Below, one piece after another: positions 1 to 5,198 of a stretch of DNA of 8,521 nt (the stretch's first letter is position 1; each line of letters starts with the position of its first letter). The position numbers and the translations under genes were made by a program. This DNA is from an uncultured Sphingobacteriales bacterium. GTDB lineage: Bacteria > Bacteroidota > Bacteroidia > Chitinophagales > Chitinophagaceae. A model generated the notes under the pieces. That model was not told the DNA's origin, did no database searches, and saw nothing but the letters and a program-made list of their open reading frames with translations. The stretch covers positions 1 through 8,521 of the forward strand of contig CAMLFX010000112.1 of the NCBI GenBank assembly GCA_946479435.1, in the 5' to 3' direction.

Positions 1-57
1 TAGCGCACTTGGATGGGGTTCAAGGGGTCGCAAGTTCGAATCTTGTCTTCCCGACCA
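1..57 (+). tRNA. tRNA-Pro(GGG), 5' end outside the window
   Basis: This is the 3' three quarters of a tRNA. The anticodon stem CTTGG/TCAAG (8-12 and 20-24) closes on a G-U pair and holds the 7-nt loop ATGGGGT (13-19), so the anticodon is GGG at 15-17, reading CCC and CCU proline codons. G follows the anticodon at position 37, as is usual for tRNA-Pro. A 5-nt variable region, a T arm (30-46, loop TTCGAAT), acceptor 3' strand CTTCCCG (47-53), discriminator A54 and an encoded CCA (55-57) complete it. The D stem 3' strand GCGC is at 3-6. The missing acceptor 5' strand should read CGGGAAG. The loop carries the A32/U38 combination. Confidence 0.93.
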
Positions 58-58
58 T

Positions 59-88
59 AAAGCAGATCAGTGATGATCTGCTTTTTAT
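59..88 (+). terminator. Intrinsic terminator after tRNA-Pro
   Basis: An 11-bp perfect stem (59-69 with 74-84) closes on a GTGA loop and runs into a T-rich tail at 82-90. It starts 2 nt after the tRNA CCA, so it ends the tRNA transcript. Confidence 0.85.
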
Positions 89-357
89 TTCATATTTACC
101 TCTAGTTCTGCAAATAGAAAATTTATCAGAGATGCTGAGCATACTTAATGTAGAATAAAAACTACATAGATGAATTATTTTATTTGTAATAAAATAATTA
201 TTTTAAAAACCAGCTATGTAATTATTCCACTGCTTAGACTACCAATCAGCACATTACTAAACAATATTGTTATTATATGATTATTGAAAGGCAATATTCT
301 TATAAATAATTTCAGGAGAGGCACGATTGTAGAATTGACTCATGAAAAAATCTAACT
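87..357. other. AT-rich intergenic region between tRNA-Pro and the 358 gene
   Basis: About 270 bases with no convincing gene. It contains the hairpin described at 154-226 and a 10-bp palindrome ACAATATTGT at 261-270. A purine-rich GGAGAGG at 315-321 lies too far from the start at 358 to act as its ribosome binding site. No clean TTTG/TAnnTTTG promoter is present. The nearest partial match is TAGAATTG at 330-337, with one mismatch to the -7 consensus and no good -33 element. The promoter of the 358 gene is therefore unassigned and could belong to an alternative sigma factor. Confidence 0.6.
154..226. repeat. Large imperfect AT-rich hairpin
   Basis: The core is a perfect 11-bp inverted repeat (173-183 with 189-199) around the 5-nt loop TTGTA. 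Outside an asymmetric internal loop lies a second 7-bp arm pair, TACATAG (163-169) with CTATGTA (214-220). Beyond that, AATAA (154-158) can pair with TTATT (222-226). The nested pairing is more than one chance palindrome, but the inner stem is purely A/T and no T tract follows. It could be a structured leader, a small RNA or the remnant of a short inverted-repeat element; the sequence does not decide. Confidence 0.4.
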
Positions 358-888
358 ATGGAAAATCAAAACACAAATCGCAGATTGGTTACTGGAATGT
401 TTGCTGACAGGGAAAGTGCAGAGCGCGCATATAGCTCACTAAACACGCGCGGCTATGCAGGAGATGATATACACGTTATGATGTCGGACAAAGCACGAGA
501 TACACATTTCGGAACTACTACAGTAAAAACAGAATTAGGTAATAAAGCACTGGAAGGTGCCGGAACTGGTTCTGCAATAGGTACAACTTTGGGCGCCGTT
601 GCAGGTGCTATTGCTGCGATTGGTACCAACCTTGTTTTGCCAGGCCTGGGGCTTATTATAGCTGGTCCGTTAGCAGCTGGTCTTGCCGGTGCGGGTGCGG
701 GTGCAGCAACGGGTGGTATTATTGGTGCGCTTGTAGGGGCGGGCATACCTGAAGAGCGTGCAAAGATATATGAAGACGGTGTTAAGAAAGGTAATATTGT
801 ATTAGGCGTACATACCAAGAATGATGAAGATGCTGATTATTTTGCCAACGAATGGCAAGCTAATAATGGTTCTGAAATACATCGCTAA
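358..888 (+). CDS. Glycine-zipper protein with split YflT-like (general stress) domain
   Basis: A 176-residue protein without a signal peptide. Residues 10-45 (VTGMFADRESAERAYSSL and on) look like the first beta-alpha-beta half of the small ferredoxin-like fold of YflT/general-stress-17M proteins. Residues 130-166 (PEERAKIYEDGVKKGNIVLG and on) look like the second half. Between them, about 66-130, sits a Gly/Ala-rich hydrophobic stretch with repeated small-xxx-small spacing, typical of glycine zippers that pack in membranes. By family resemblance it may be a stress-linked membrane-associated protein; no activity can be assigned. ATG 358 follows an A-rich leader (AAAAAATCTAACT), normal for Bacteroidota. 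The gene is 18 nt upstream of a lipoprotein gene and probably cotranscribed with it. The reading frame is very likely real; the family name is moderately sure. Confidence 0.82.
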   Translation: MENQNTNRRLVTGMFADRESAERAYSSLNTRGYAGDDIHVMMSDKARDTHFGTTTVKTELGNKALEGAGTGSAIGTTLGAVAGAIAAIGTNLVLPGLGLIIAGPLAAGLAGAGAGAATGGIIGALVGAGIPEERAKIYEDGVKKGNIVLGVHTKNDEDADYFANEWQANNGSEIHR

Positions 889-906
889 CTAAACACAAAG
901 CATAAT

Positions 907-1101
907 ATGAAAACCACATTCTTATTTATACTCACGGCGATGACTTTAGCCTTGTATTCTTGTACTTCTACGGAACAAACTGGTAATACTACAACTGATG
1001 CAGATACAGCAGTATTAGTCAACGATCCTGATAATAATCTAAATGCCAATCCGGTAAATGATACTACCGTGAACGATACCGTACATAACAACAATAATTA
1101 G
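907..1101 (+). CDS. Small predicted lipoprotein
   Basis: A 64-residue protein with a textbook lipoprotein signal: Lys2, hydrophobic segment 5-17, and lipobox L16-Y17-S18-C19, so the mature chain starts at Cys19. The remaining 45 residues are almost all Asn, Thr, Asp and Val, with near-repeats of the type N-D-T-V and an Asn tail (61-64). They look disordered, with no recognisable domain. It lies 18 nt after the glycine-zipper gene and ahead of a strong terminator, so the two form a short operon. The signal peptide argues that this is a real gene despite its size. Function is unknown; low-complexity lipoproteins of this kind are common in Bacteroidota envelopes. Confidence 0.75.
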   Translation: MKTTFLFILTAMTLALYSCTSTEQTGNTTTDADTAVLVNDPDNNLNANPVNDTTVNDTVHNNNN

Positions 1102-1120
1102 TATCAGTATAAGTTTCTTT

Positions 1121-1152
1121 AAAGCACATGGTTTTTGCCATGTGCTTTTTTA
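1121..1152 (+). terminator. Intrinsic terminator of the 358-1101 operon
   Basis: An 11-bp perfect stem AAAGCACATGG / CCATGTGCTTT (1121-1131 and 1138-1148) has a 6-nt loop TTTTTG and is followed by a T run and TATT. It lies 20 nt after the lipoprotein stop codon. Confidence 0.9.
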
Positions 1153-1182
1153 TTGTTGATAATATCTCTAAACAACATGCAG

Positions 1183-1213
1183 TTTGCATTATTAATACTA
1201 CAGGTTAATTTTG
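1183..1213 (+). promoter_or_regulatory. Bacteroidota housekeeping promoter of the LuxR-type gene
   Basis: TTTG at 1183-1186, a 19-bp spacer, and TAATTTTG at 1206-1213 match the Bacteroidota -33/-7 consensus exactly. Transcription should start near 1218, giving a leader of about 12 nt before ATG 1230. Confidence 0.85.
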
Positions 1214-1229
1214 AATTCAATCAAATACC

Positions 1230-1703
1230 ATGACGCTGAGTTTCTGGGCACGCAATAAGAGTATAATACTGTATAGCATTGCTATGGCTGTATTGCTTTT
1301 TTTGCTGCAATGGATACAGTTAAAGTTCATCATTGTCGACTATGCTTTTGAGATATATGCGGGGTTGGTAGCTATCATTTTTACAGGCTTGGGTATATGG
1401 CTGGCTCTAAAACTTACCAAGCCTAAGATAAAGGAAGTAGTAATTGAAAAGACGGTTTATGTAGAGCAGGGATCAGACTTTACTATAAATGAGAAAGAGC
1501 TCACTAAGCTAAACATTAGTAAAAGAGAACTGGAAGTTTTGCAGTTGATGGCCGGAGGGTTAAGTAATAAGGAGATAGCTGAACGGTTATTCGTCTCTTT
1601 AAATACTATAAAAACACATTCATCCAATTTATTCTTCAAACTGGATGTAGAGAGGCGTACCCAGGCAATAGAAAAAGCTAAAAGGCTGAAAATCATAGAG
1701 TGA
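1230..1703 (+). CDS. Membrane-anchored LuxR-type (GerE/NarL-family) transcriptional regulator
   Basis: A 157-residue protein with two predicted transmembrane helices (about 9-28 and 40-61), a charged linker (62-93) and a C-terminal LuxR-type helix-turn-helix (about 94-155). The HTH shows the family pattern: ISKRELEVLQLMAGGLSNKE, then IAERLFVSLNTIKTH with the recognition helix at about 123-135, then a KLDV/RTQAIEKAK end. There is no receiver domain and no ligand-binding domain, so the signal probably comes through the membrane segment or a partner. The DNA-binding domain faces the cytoplasm if both termini are inside. The next gene encodes a four-helix membrane protein whose promoter region carries a palindrome (1748-1763), suggesting a regulator/target or regulator/sensor pair. 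The fold is certain; the target is inference. Confidence 0.9.
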   Translation: MTLSFWARNKSIILYSIAMAVLLFLLQWIQLKFIIVDYAFEIYAGLVAIIFTGLGIWLALKLTKPKIKEVVIEKTVYVEQGSDFTINEKELTKLNISKRELEVLQLMAGGLSNKEIAERLFVSLNTIKTHSSNLFFKLDVERRTQAIEKAKRLKIIE

Positions 1704-1747
1704 TATTATTCATCCAAATAGGTGAAAAAAGGAACTAGTACTAAAAA

Positions 1748-1763
1748 TCATACTTTAGTATGA
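1748..1763. promoter_or_regulatory. Palindrome, candidate operator for the adjacent LuxR-type regulator
   Basis: TCATACT-TT-AGTATGA is a perfect 7+7 bp inverted repeat. It replaces the expected -33 element of the following gene. Its centre is about 42 bp upstream of the start site estimated from the -7-like element at 1786-1793. That is where NarL/LuxR-type class II activators usually bind. Assignment to the regulator at 1230-1703 rests on position only. Confidence 0.5.
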
Positions 1764-1785
1764 AAGGAAACAAGGTTGCACACCC

Positions 1786-1793
1786 CATCTTTG
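1786..1793 (+). promoter_or_regulatory. -7-like element of the DUF4199-like gene
   Basis: CATCTTTG differs from TAnnTTTG at one position, and no TTTG lies 17-21 bp upstream. A weak promoter of this kind fits activator dependence. Transcription would start near 1798, about 19 nt before ATG 1817. Confidence 0.45.
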
Positions 1794-1816
1794 TACGAAA
1801 ACCAAACAACTACTTT

Positions 1817-2353
1817 ATGAGAAAAAATATTTTAACGTTCGGGGTTATTGCCGGCCTAATAGTATCAATACTGATGGTCATCACTATGGGGGTTTGCCAC
1901 AACAGTGAGGATTTCGGAGAAGGCAGCATGATATGGGGATATGCAAGCATGATCATTGCATTCGCCTTCATATTTGTAGCTATTAAAAATTTCCGCGATA
2001 AGTATAATGGTGGTGTGATCAGTTTCGGTAAAGCATTCCAGATCGGACTTTTTATAAGTTTGATCGCATCAACCATGTATGTCATAAGCTGGTTGATATA
2101 CTATTACAACTTCATTCCCGATTTTATGGATAGGTATGCTGAGCTAATGCTGAAGAAAGCAGCAGCAAACGGTGCAACGGCTGCCGAGTTGCAAAGTAAG
2201 GCGGCAGAAATGGATGGAATGAAGCAGATGTATAAGAATCCGCTTTGGGTTATTCTATTTACCTATATGGAAATATTGCCTGTTGGATTATTAATCACAG
2301 TAGTAGCTGCATTGGTATTAAAAAGAAAAGCGAAAGACACAATAATAGCCTGA
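1817..2353 (+). CDS. DUF4199-like four-helix integral membrane protein
   Basis: A 178-residue protein with four predicted transmembrane helices (about 5-26, 38-58, 74-97 and 143-168) and a helical, Ala/Lys-rich loop (105-140) before the last. The short N-terminal MRKN start, helix spacing and the segment FRDKYNGGVISFGKAFQIGL (about 59-78) fit DUF4199, a Bacteroidota membrane family of unknown function. ATG 1817 is preferred over the in-frame ATG at 1760: the latter lies inside the palindrome and upstream of the predicted transcript start, and would add a polar 19-residue extension before the first helix. It sits 113 nt after the LuxR-type gene on the same strand and ends at a bidirectional terminator. 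A sensor, transporter-like or purely structural role cannot be told apart. Confidence 0.85.
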   Translation: MRKNILTFGVIAGLIVSILMVITMGVCHNSEDFGEGSMIWGYASMIIAFAFIFVAIKNFRDKYNGGVISFGKAFQIGLFISLIASTMYVISWLIYYYNFIPDFMDRYAELMLKKAAANGATAAELQSKAAEMDGMKQMYKNPLWVILFTYMEILPVGLLITVVAALVLKRKAKDTIIA

Positions 2354-2372
2354 TCCAATTCAAATGAAGAAT

Positions 2373-2410
2373 AAATAAGTAAGGGCGGTATTACCGCCCT
2401 TACTTATTTT
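2373..2410. terminator. Bidirectional terminator between convergent genes
   Basis: A 17-bp perfect stem (2373-2389 with 2393-2409) closes on the 3-nt loop ATT, with a GC-rich top and A/T-rich base. Rightward transcripts meet a TTATTTTAATT tail. The right arm overlaps the stop codon of the minus-strand gene (2409-2411), so it serves both directions. Confidence 0.88.
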
Positions 2411-3551
2411 AATTAGCTGCTACCATTTTACTACGGTTACTTACTAAGAACATTTGTATCTGTGTCAGATCGTTCAACATCGATATGTTCTCATAGTTTT
2501 TCCATTGCGTAGGTGATGCTTCTAAAATACTCCAGCCAACCGGTATTTTTTTATTGCCCGTAATATTATTGTAGCTAATTACATTACGTTTCAGTGCTAT
2601 CATCTTGGCAAAGCCAGCTTCATTTTTTTCAAATTCGTTACCCAAACTTCGTTCAGGGAAATTGGCTATGTTGAGATAGTCTGTTGGTAGCCGGGGCTGA
2701 CCAATGGTTTCCTGAAGCACTATTTGTTTCAGGTCTTTACAATTTTGATAAATATCAGTAGCAAGTTTGTCGGCAGCGTTTACTTGTTGTACTGCATAAC
2801 TGCCTTCGTGTTGCATCATTTCCAGCAGTTGCTCGTTTTGCAAATAGGTGTGCGAGACGTCACTTTTTTTACCGTAAATATTAGTTAGGCTAAGCTGTAT
2901 GCCAAAAGCACCTACTAGAAGAACGGTAGAAACTATAGTATTTACCTTTGTTTCCGGTCTTCTGATGCCGGTAAAAAAATAAATAGGTATAAATATTGTT
3001 AGCGCTATTACCAGCATACTTACCCACATAATATTTGCACCGGGCCAGTGCATAACCTTAAATAGCATAGATACACTGTATAATATGCCTAAAGTTGTCC
3101 CTAATCCTAATATTAGCTTATCGCGCATAGTGCCCGCTTCACGCGTTTTTAATACAAATAGAAGTGGAAGGAAAATAAAGGAAAGGCTTAGGAAGCCTAA
3201 CACAAGCATGACAGCCGCCCCTGGTAAATGCATTACTTTTAAAACAGAGCCAATGATAAATGCTACTGCAGATAATGCTCCGCTAAAGAACATGAACTTT
3301 TTCATTGAATAATAGTTTTTGAATGTTAATAAATTGATGGTTTCTTCTTCTATCTCGCGCAGTTCTTTTTTATAGAACTGCGCAATAGTTTGTTGATAGA
3401 AGAGCTCAAAGTCATCATCCTCTTTGAGATTTTGCTCAATGATGCAACAGATATGATCCAGGAGGTTTAACTGCAGGTCCTCCATTTCAACTCCATTACG
3501 TCTAATGTCATTGAGGATATAATCTACTTGCTGGTCACTGATGCAATACAT
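2409..3551 (-). CDS. Five-helix membrane protein with duplicated GldL-like KVMHxPGA hairpin, partner of PadR
   Basis: A 380-residue protein not matched to a named family. Residues 1-80 are soluble and helical (DIRRNGVEMEDLQLNLLDHI at 15-34), resembling the small helical domain often found on membrane partners of PadR regulators. Helices TM1 (86-104) and TM2 (112-134) flank KVMHLPGA (105-112). TM3 (145-163) and TM4 (173-195) flank KVMHWPGA (165-172). TM5 (203-222) leads into a helical tail (225-380). Positive loops KTREAGTMRDK and RRPETK place both motifs and the tail outside the cytoplasm. The motif with its flanking helices recalls GldL/PorL of the type 9 secretion motor, but the glutamate expected in the following helix is absent. 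The single helix plus periplasmic tail is loosely GldM-like. Its ATG is 1 nt beyond the PadR stop, so the pair is translationally coupled. Function is unknown; PadR probably represses the operon. Confidence 0.85.
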   Translation of the reverse strand: MYCISDQQVDYILNDIRRNGVEMEDLQLNLLDHICCIIEQNLKEDDDFELFYQQTIAQFYKKELREIEEETINLLTFKNYYSMKKFMFFSGALSAVAFIIGSVLKVMHLPGAAVMLVLGFLSLSFIFLPLLFVLKTREAGTMRDKLILGLGTTLGILYSVSMLFKVMHWPGANIMWVSMLVIALTIFIPIYFFTGIRRPETKVNTIVSTVLLVGAFGIQLSLTNIYGKKSDVSHTYLQNEQLLEMMQHEGSYAVQQVNAADKLATDIYQNCKDLKQIVLQETIGQPRLPTDYLNIANFPERSLGNEFEKNEAGFAKMIALKRNVISYNNITGNKKIPVGWSILEASPTQWKNYENISMLNDLTQIQMFLVSNRSKMVAAN

Positions 3552-3552
3552 T

Positions 3553-3894
3553 TTAAATAGTCTTTGTTTTCAGGTCCAGGAGAAATATCATCGTGTTCAC
3601 AAAGTCAGTGAACTCAGTTACTTTTTCTTTTGTCTTTGTTTTACCGCTTGGGCTTAATGTATAGTATTTCCTTACACGTTTCCCTATATACTCTAATTCT
3701 GTTGTTACCAGCCCTTCACTCTCTAAAGCATGTAAAGTAGGGTAGAGTGCACCCTCTGTTATTTGTATCCTGTCTTTGGTCAGGTCTTTAACTGTCTGCG
3801 TTATTTCGTAGCCGTACATTTTTTTATTATCTGCCAAAAGCTTTAGTACAACGGTTTTCAGGGTGCCTTTTATAAGTTCTGATGAATAGATCAT
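3553..3894 (-). CDS. PadR-family transcriptional regulator
   Basis: A 113-residue winged-helix repressor of the short PadR class. Diagnostic segments are KMYGYEITQTV (25-35), the recognition region ITEGALYPTLHALESEGLV (45-63) and the wing RVRKYYTLSPSG (73-84), followed by a C-terminal dimerisation helix (86-108). Members usually act as dimers that repress their own operon and release DNA on binding a small ligand or through a membrane partner. The start ATG at 3894 fits the family N-terminus. It is the first gene of a two-gene operon with the five-helix membrane protein, 1 nt apart. A candidate operator palindrome lies 30-50 bp upstream. The inducer cannot be deduced. Confidence 0.95.
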   Translation of the reverse strand: MIYSSELIKGTLKTVVLKLLADNKKMYGYEITQTVKDLTKDRIQITEGALYPTLHALESEGLVTTELEYIGKRVRKYYTLSPSGKTKTKEKVTEFTDFVNTMIFLLDLKTKTI

Positions 3895-3923
3895 AATAAT
3901 ATTATTAATAGCCTAAGATAAAG

Positions 3924-3944
3924 ATACATAAGATTCCGATGTAT
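3924..3944. promoter_or_regulatory. Candidate PadR operator
   Basis: ATACAT-N9-ATGTAT is a 6+6 bp inverted repeat located 30-50 bp upstream of the padR-like start, overlapping a partial -7 match on the minus strand (TATCTTTA, 3926-3919). Autorepression through such a site is common for PadR proteins. The arms are A/T-rich and short, so chance is possible. Confidence 0.4.
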
Positions 3945-3969
3945 TTAATGATTTATTTAAAAGATTTTT

Positions 3970-4002
3970 TTTGATAGAGGTTTTAGTAATGCGGTAACTT
4001 AG
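3970..4002 (+). promoter_or_regulatory. Probable promoter of the flavoprotein gene
   Basis: TTTG (3970-3973, end of a T run), a 21-bp spacer and TAACTTAG (3995-4002, one mismatch to TAnnTTTG) lie upstream of ATG 4015, giving a leader of only about 8 nt. Confidence 0.55.
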
Positions 4003-4014
4003 CGACGAAGCAAA

Positions 4015-5154
4015 ATGAACATAAGTACATACGATATAATAATAAAAGGTGCGGGACCTGCGGGTTGTACTGCAGCGCTTGCCTTGAAAGATGCAGGGTT
4101 AAAAGTTGCGCTTGTAGATAAAAGCTTCTTTCCGCGCGATAAAACATGTGGCGATGCAATACCCGGCAGGGCTATCAAAACATTGAAAAGCATATCGCCA
4201 AACCTGGGTGAAGCGTTTAAATCGTTCCCGCAAAAGTATCATACATCGAAAACCGGCATTAATTATAAAGGGAAACAACTGGAGCTGGAGTGGGCGGGAG
4301 AAGCATATACCTGTGCCAGGTTAGATTTTGACAATTTCCTGTTTACACAAGTGCAACAACTTACCGGTACCGATATCTATTGTGGATTTAAGACTCGCGA
4401 ATTAACGGTAGCTAAAGAAGGCGTGGCCCTTAAAGATGGACAGCACCAGCTAAACGCAAAACTGATTATTGGCGCCGATGGAGCACATTCGGAAACCGCA
4501 AAACAACTGGCCCAGCGTACGGTAGATAAAAAACATCATGTTGGCTCGGTACGTGCGTATTATAATAATATTAGTGGTACAGAACCTTTCAAAACAGAGA
4601 TATTCTTCGACAAGCGTTTTCTGCCCAGTTACCTATGGATATTTCCGCTGCCGGATAATAAGGCCAACGTGGGCTTTGGTATGCTATCCAGTGAGATTAT
4701 AAAGCGGCGTGCTAATCTGAAGAATATGTTCTATGAATTTATTGAAGCAACACCTGCTTTGGCAGAACGTTTTAGAAACGCAACACAGATAGGTGGCCTG
4801 GATGGCTTTGGTTTACCATTAGGCTCTCGAAAGGTAACGGTAGCAGGTTACAGATATATGCTGGCGGGAGATGCTGCGTCACTTATCGACCCTATATCGG
4901 GTGATGGTATAGGTAATGCTATGCTGAGTGGCAAACTGGCGGCAGAACAGGCAATGAGATGCTTTGATGCAAATGACTTCAGCGAGGCCTGTATGTCGCA
5001 ATACGCTAAAGCGCTTTATGGTACACTCGGTTCTGAATTAAAACTACACCACCGCATACAGCAGTTGTTGTTCAGGATGCCCGTATTGCTGGATGTGGCC
5101 TTTGCTGCAGGCAATAATAAAGCTCTGAATAAACTCTTCAAAAAGGCGTTTTAA
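4015..5154 (+). CDS. Geranylgeranyl-reductase-family FAD-dependent oxidoreductase
   Basis: A 379-residue flavoprotein of the GGR group (COG0644-like). FAD-binding marks appear in order: GAGPAG (12-17) with Asp35 at the end of the second strand, FFPRDKTCGDAIPG (38-51) containing the CGD motif of this group, LIIGADGAHS (150-159), and LAGDAASLIDPISGDGIGNA (283-302), the flavin phosphate and isoalloxazine site. Family members reduce isoprenoid double bonds in chlorophyll, archaeal lipid or menaquinone side chains, or act on other hydrophobic substrates; the substrate here is not determined. Length is normal and the start fits directly before the Rossmann strand. It is divergent from the PadR operon (120 nt shared region) and 44 nt upstream of the helicase, with no clear terminator between. 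MqnB nearby makes a quinone-tail substrate thinkable, but that is only inference. Confidence 0.88.
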   Translation: MNISTYDIIIKGAGPAGCTAALALKDAGLKVALVDKSFFPRDKTCGDAIPGRAIKTLKSISPNLGEAFKSFPQKYHTSKTGINYKGKQLELEWAGEAYTCARLDFDNFLFTQVQQLTGTDIYCGFKTRELTVAKEGVALKDGQHQLNAKLIIGADGAHSETAKQLAQRTVDKKHHVGSVRAYYNNISGTEPFKTEIFFDKRFLPSYLWIFPLPDNKANVGFGMLSSEIIKRRANLKNMFYEFIEATPALAERFRNATQIGGLDGFGLPLGSRKVTVAGYRYMLAGDAASLIDPISGDGIGNAMLSGKLAAEQAMRCFDANDFSEACMSQYAKALYGTLGSELKLHHRIQQLLFRMPVLLDVAFAAGNNKALNKLFKKAF

Positions 5155-5185
5155 AGCAATAAAAGCATCCCCTTTTAAAGTTCCG

Positions 5186-5193
5186 TACTTTTG
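5186..5193 (+). promoter_or_regulatory. -7 element of the helicase gene, abutting its start codon
   Basis: TACTTTTG is a perfect TAnnTTTG and ends 5 nt before ATG 5199. Transcription from it would begin at or within a base or two of the start codon. No TTTG is seen 17-21 bp upstream, so the promoter may be weak, with readthrough from the preceding gene also possible. Confidence 0.5.
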
Positions 5194-5198
5194 CGGCT

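Noticed and set aside
342..407. A 21-codon reading frame starting at ATG 342, overlapping the glycine-zipper gene in another frame.
   Set aside because: It has no ribosome binding site at proper spacing and no recognisable sequence, and most of it lies inside the real gene; a leader peptide role cannot be supported.
453..818. A 121-residue open frame on the minus strand within the glycine-zipper gene.
   Set aside because: Its Pro/Ala-rich translation is the antisense of Gly/Ala codons and shows no domain; the plus-strand frame is clearly the gene.
1760..1816. ATG 1760 as the start of the DUF4199-like protein.
   Set aside because: It sits within the palindrome and before the likely transcript start; the added 19 residues are polar and unlike the family.
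5149..5180. Two copies of TTTTAAAG (5149-5156 and 5173-5180) between the flavoprotein and helicase genes.
   Set aside because: Short A/T-rich words at this spacing are expected by chance and do not fit a terminator or a known operator.
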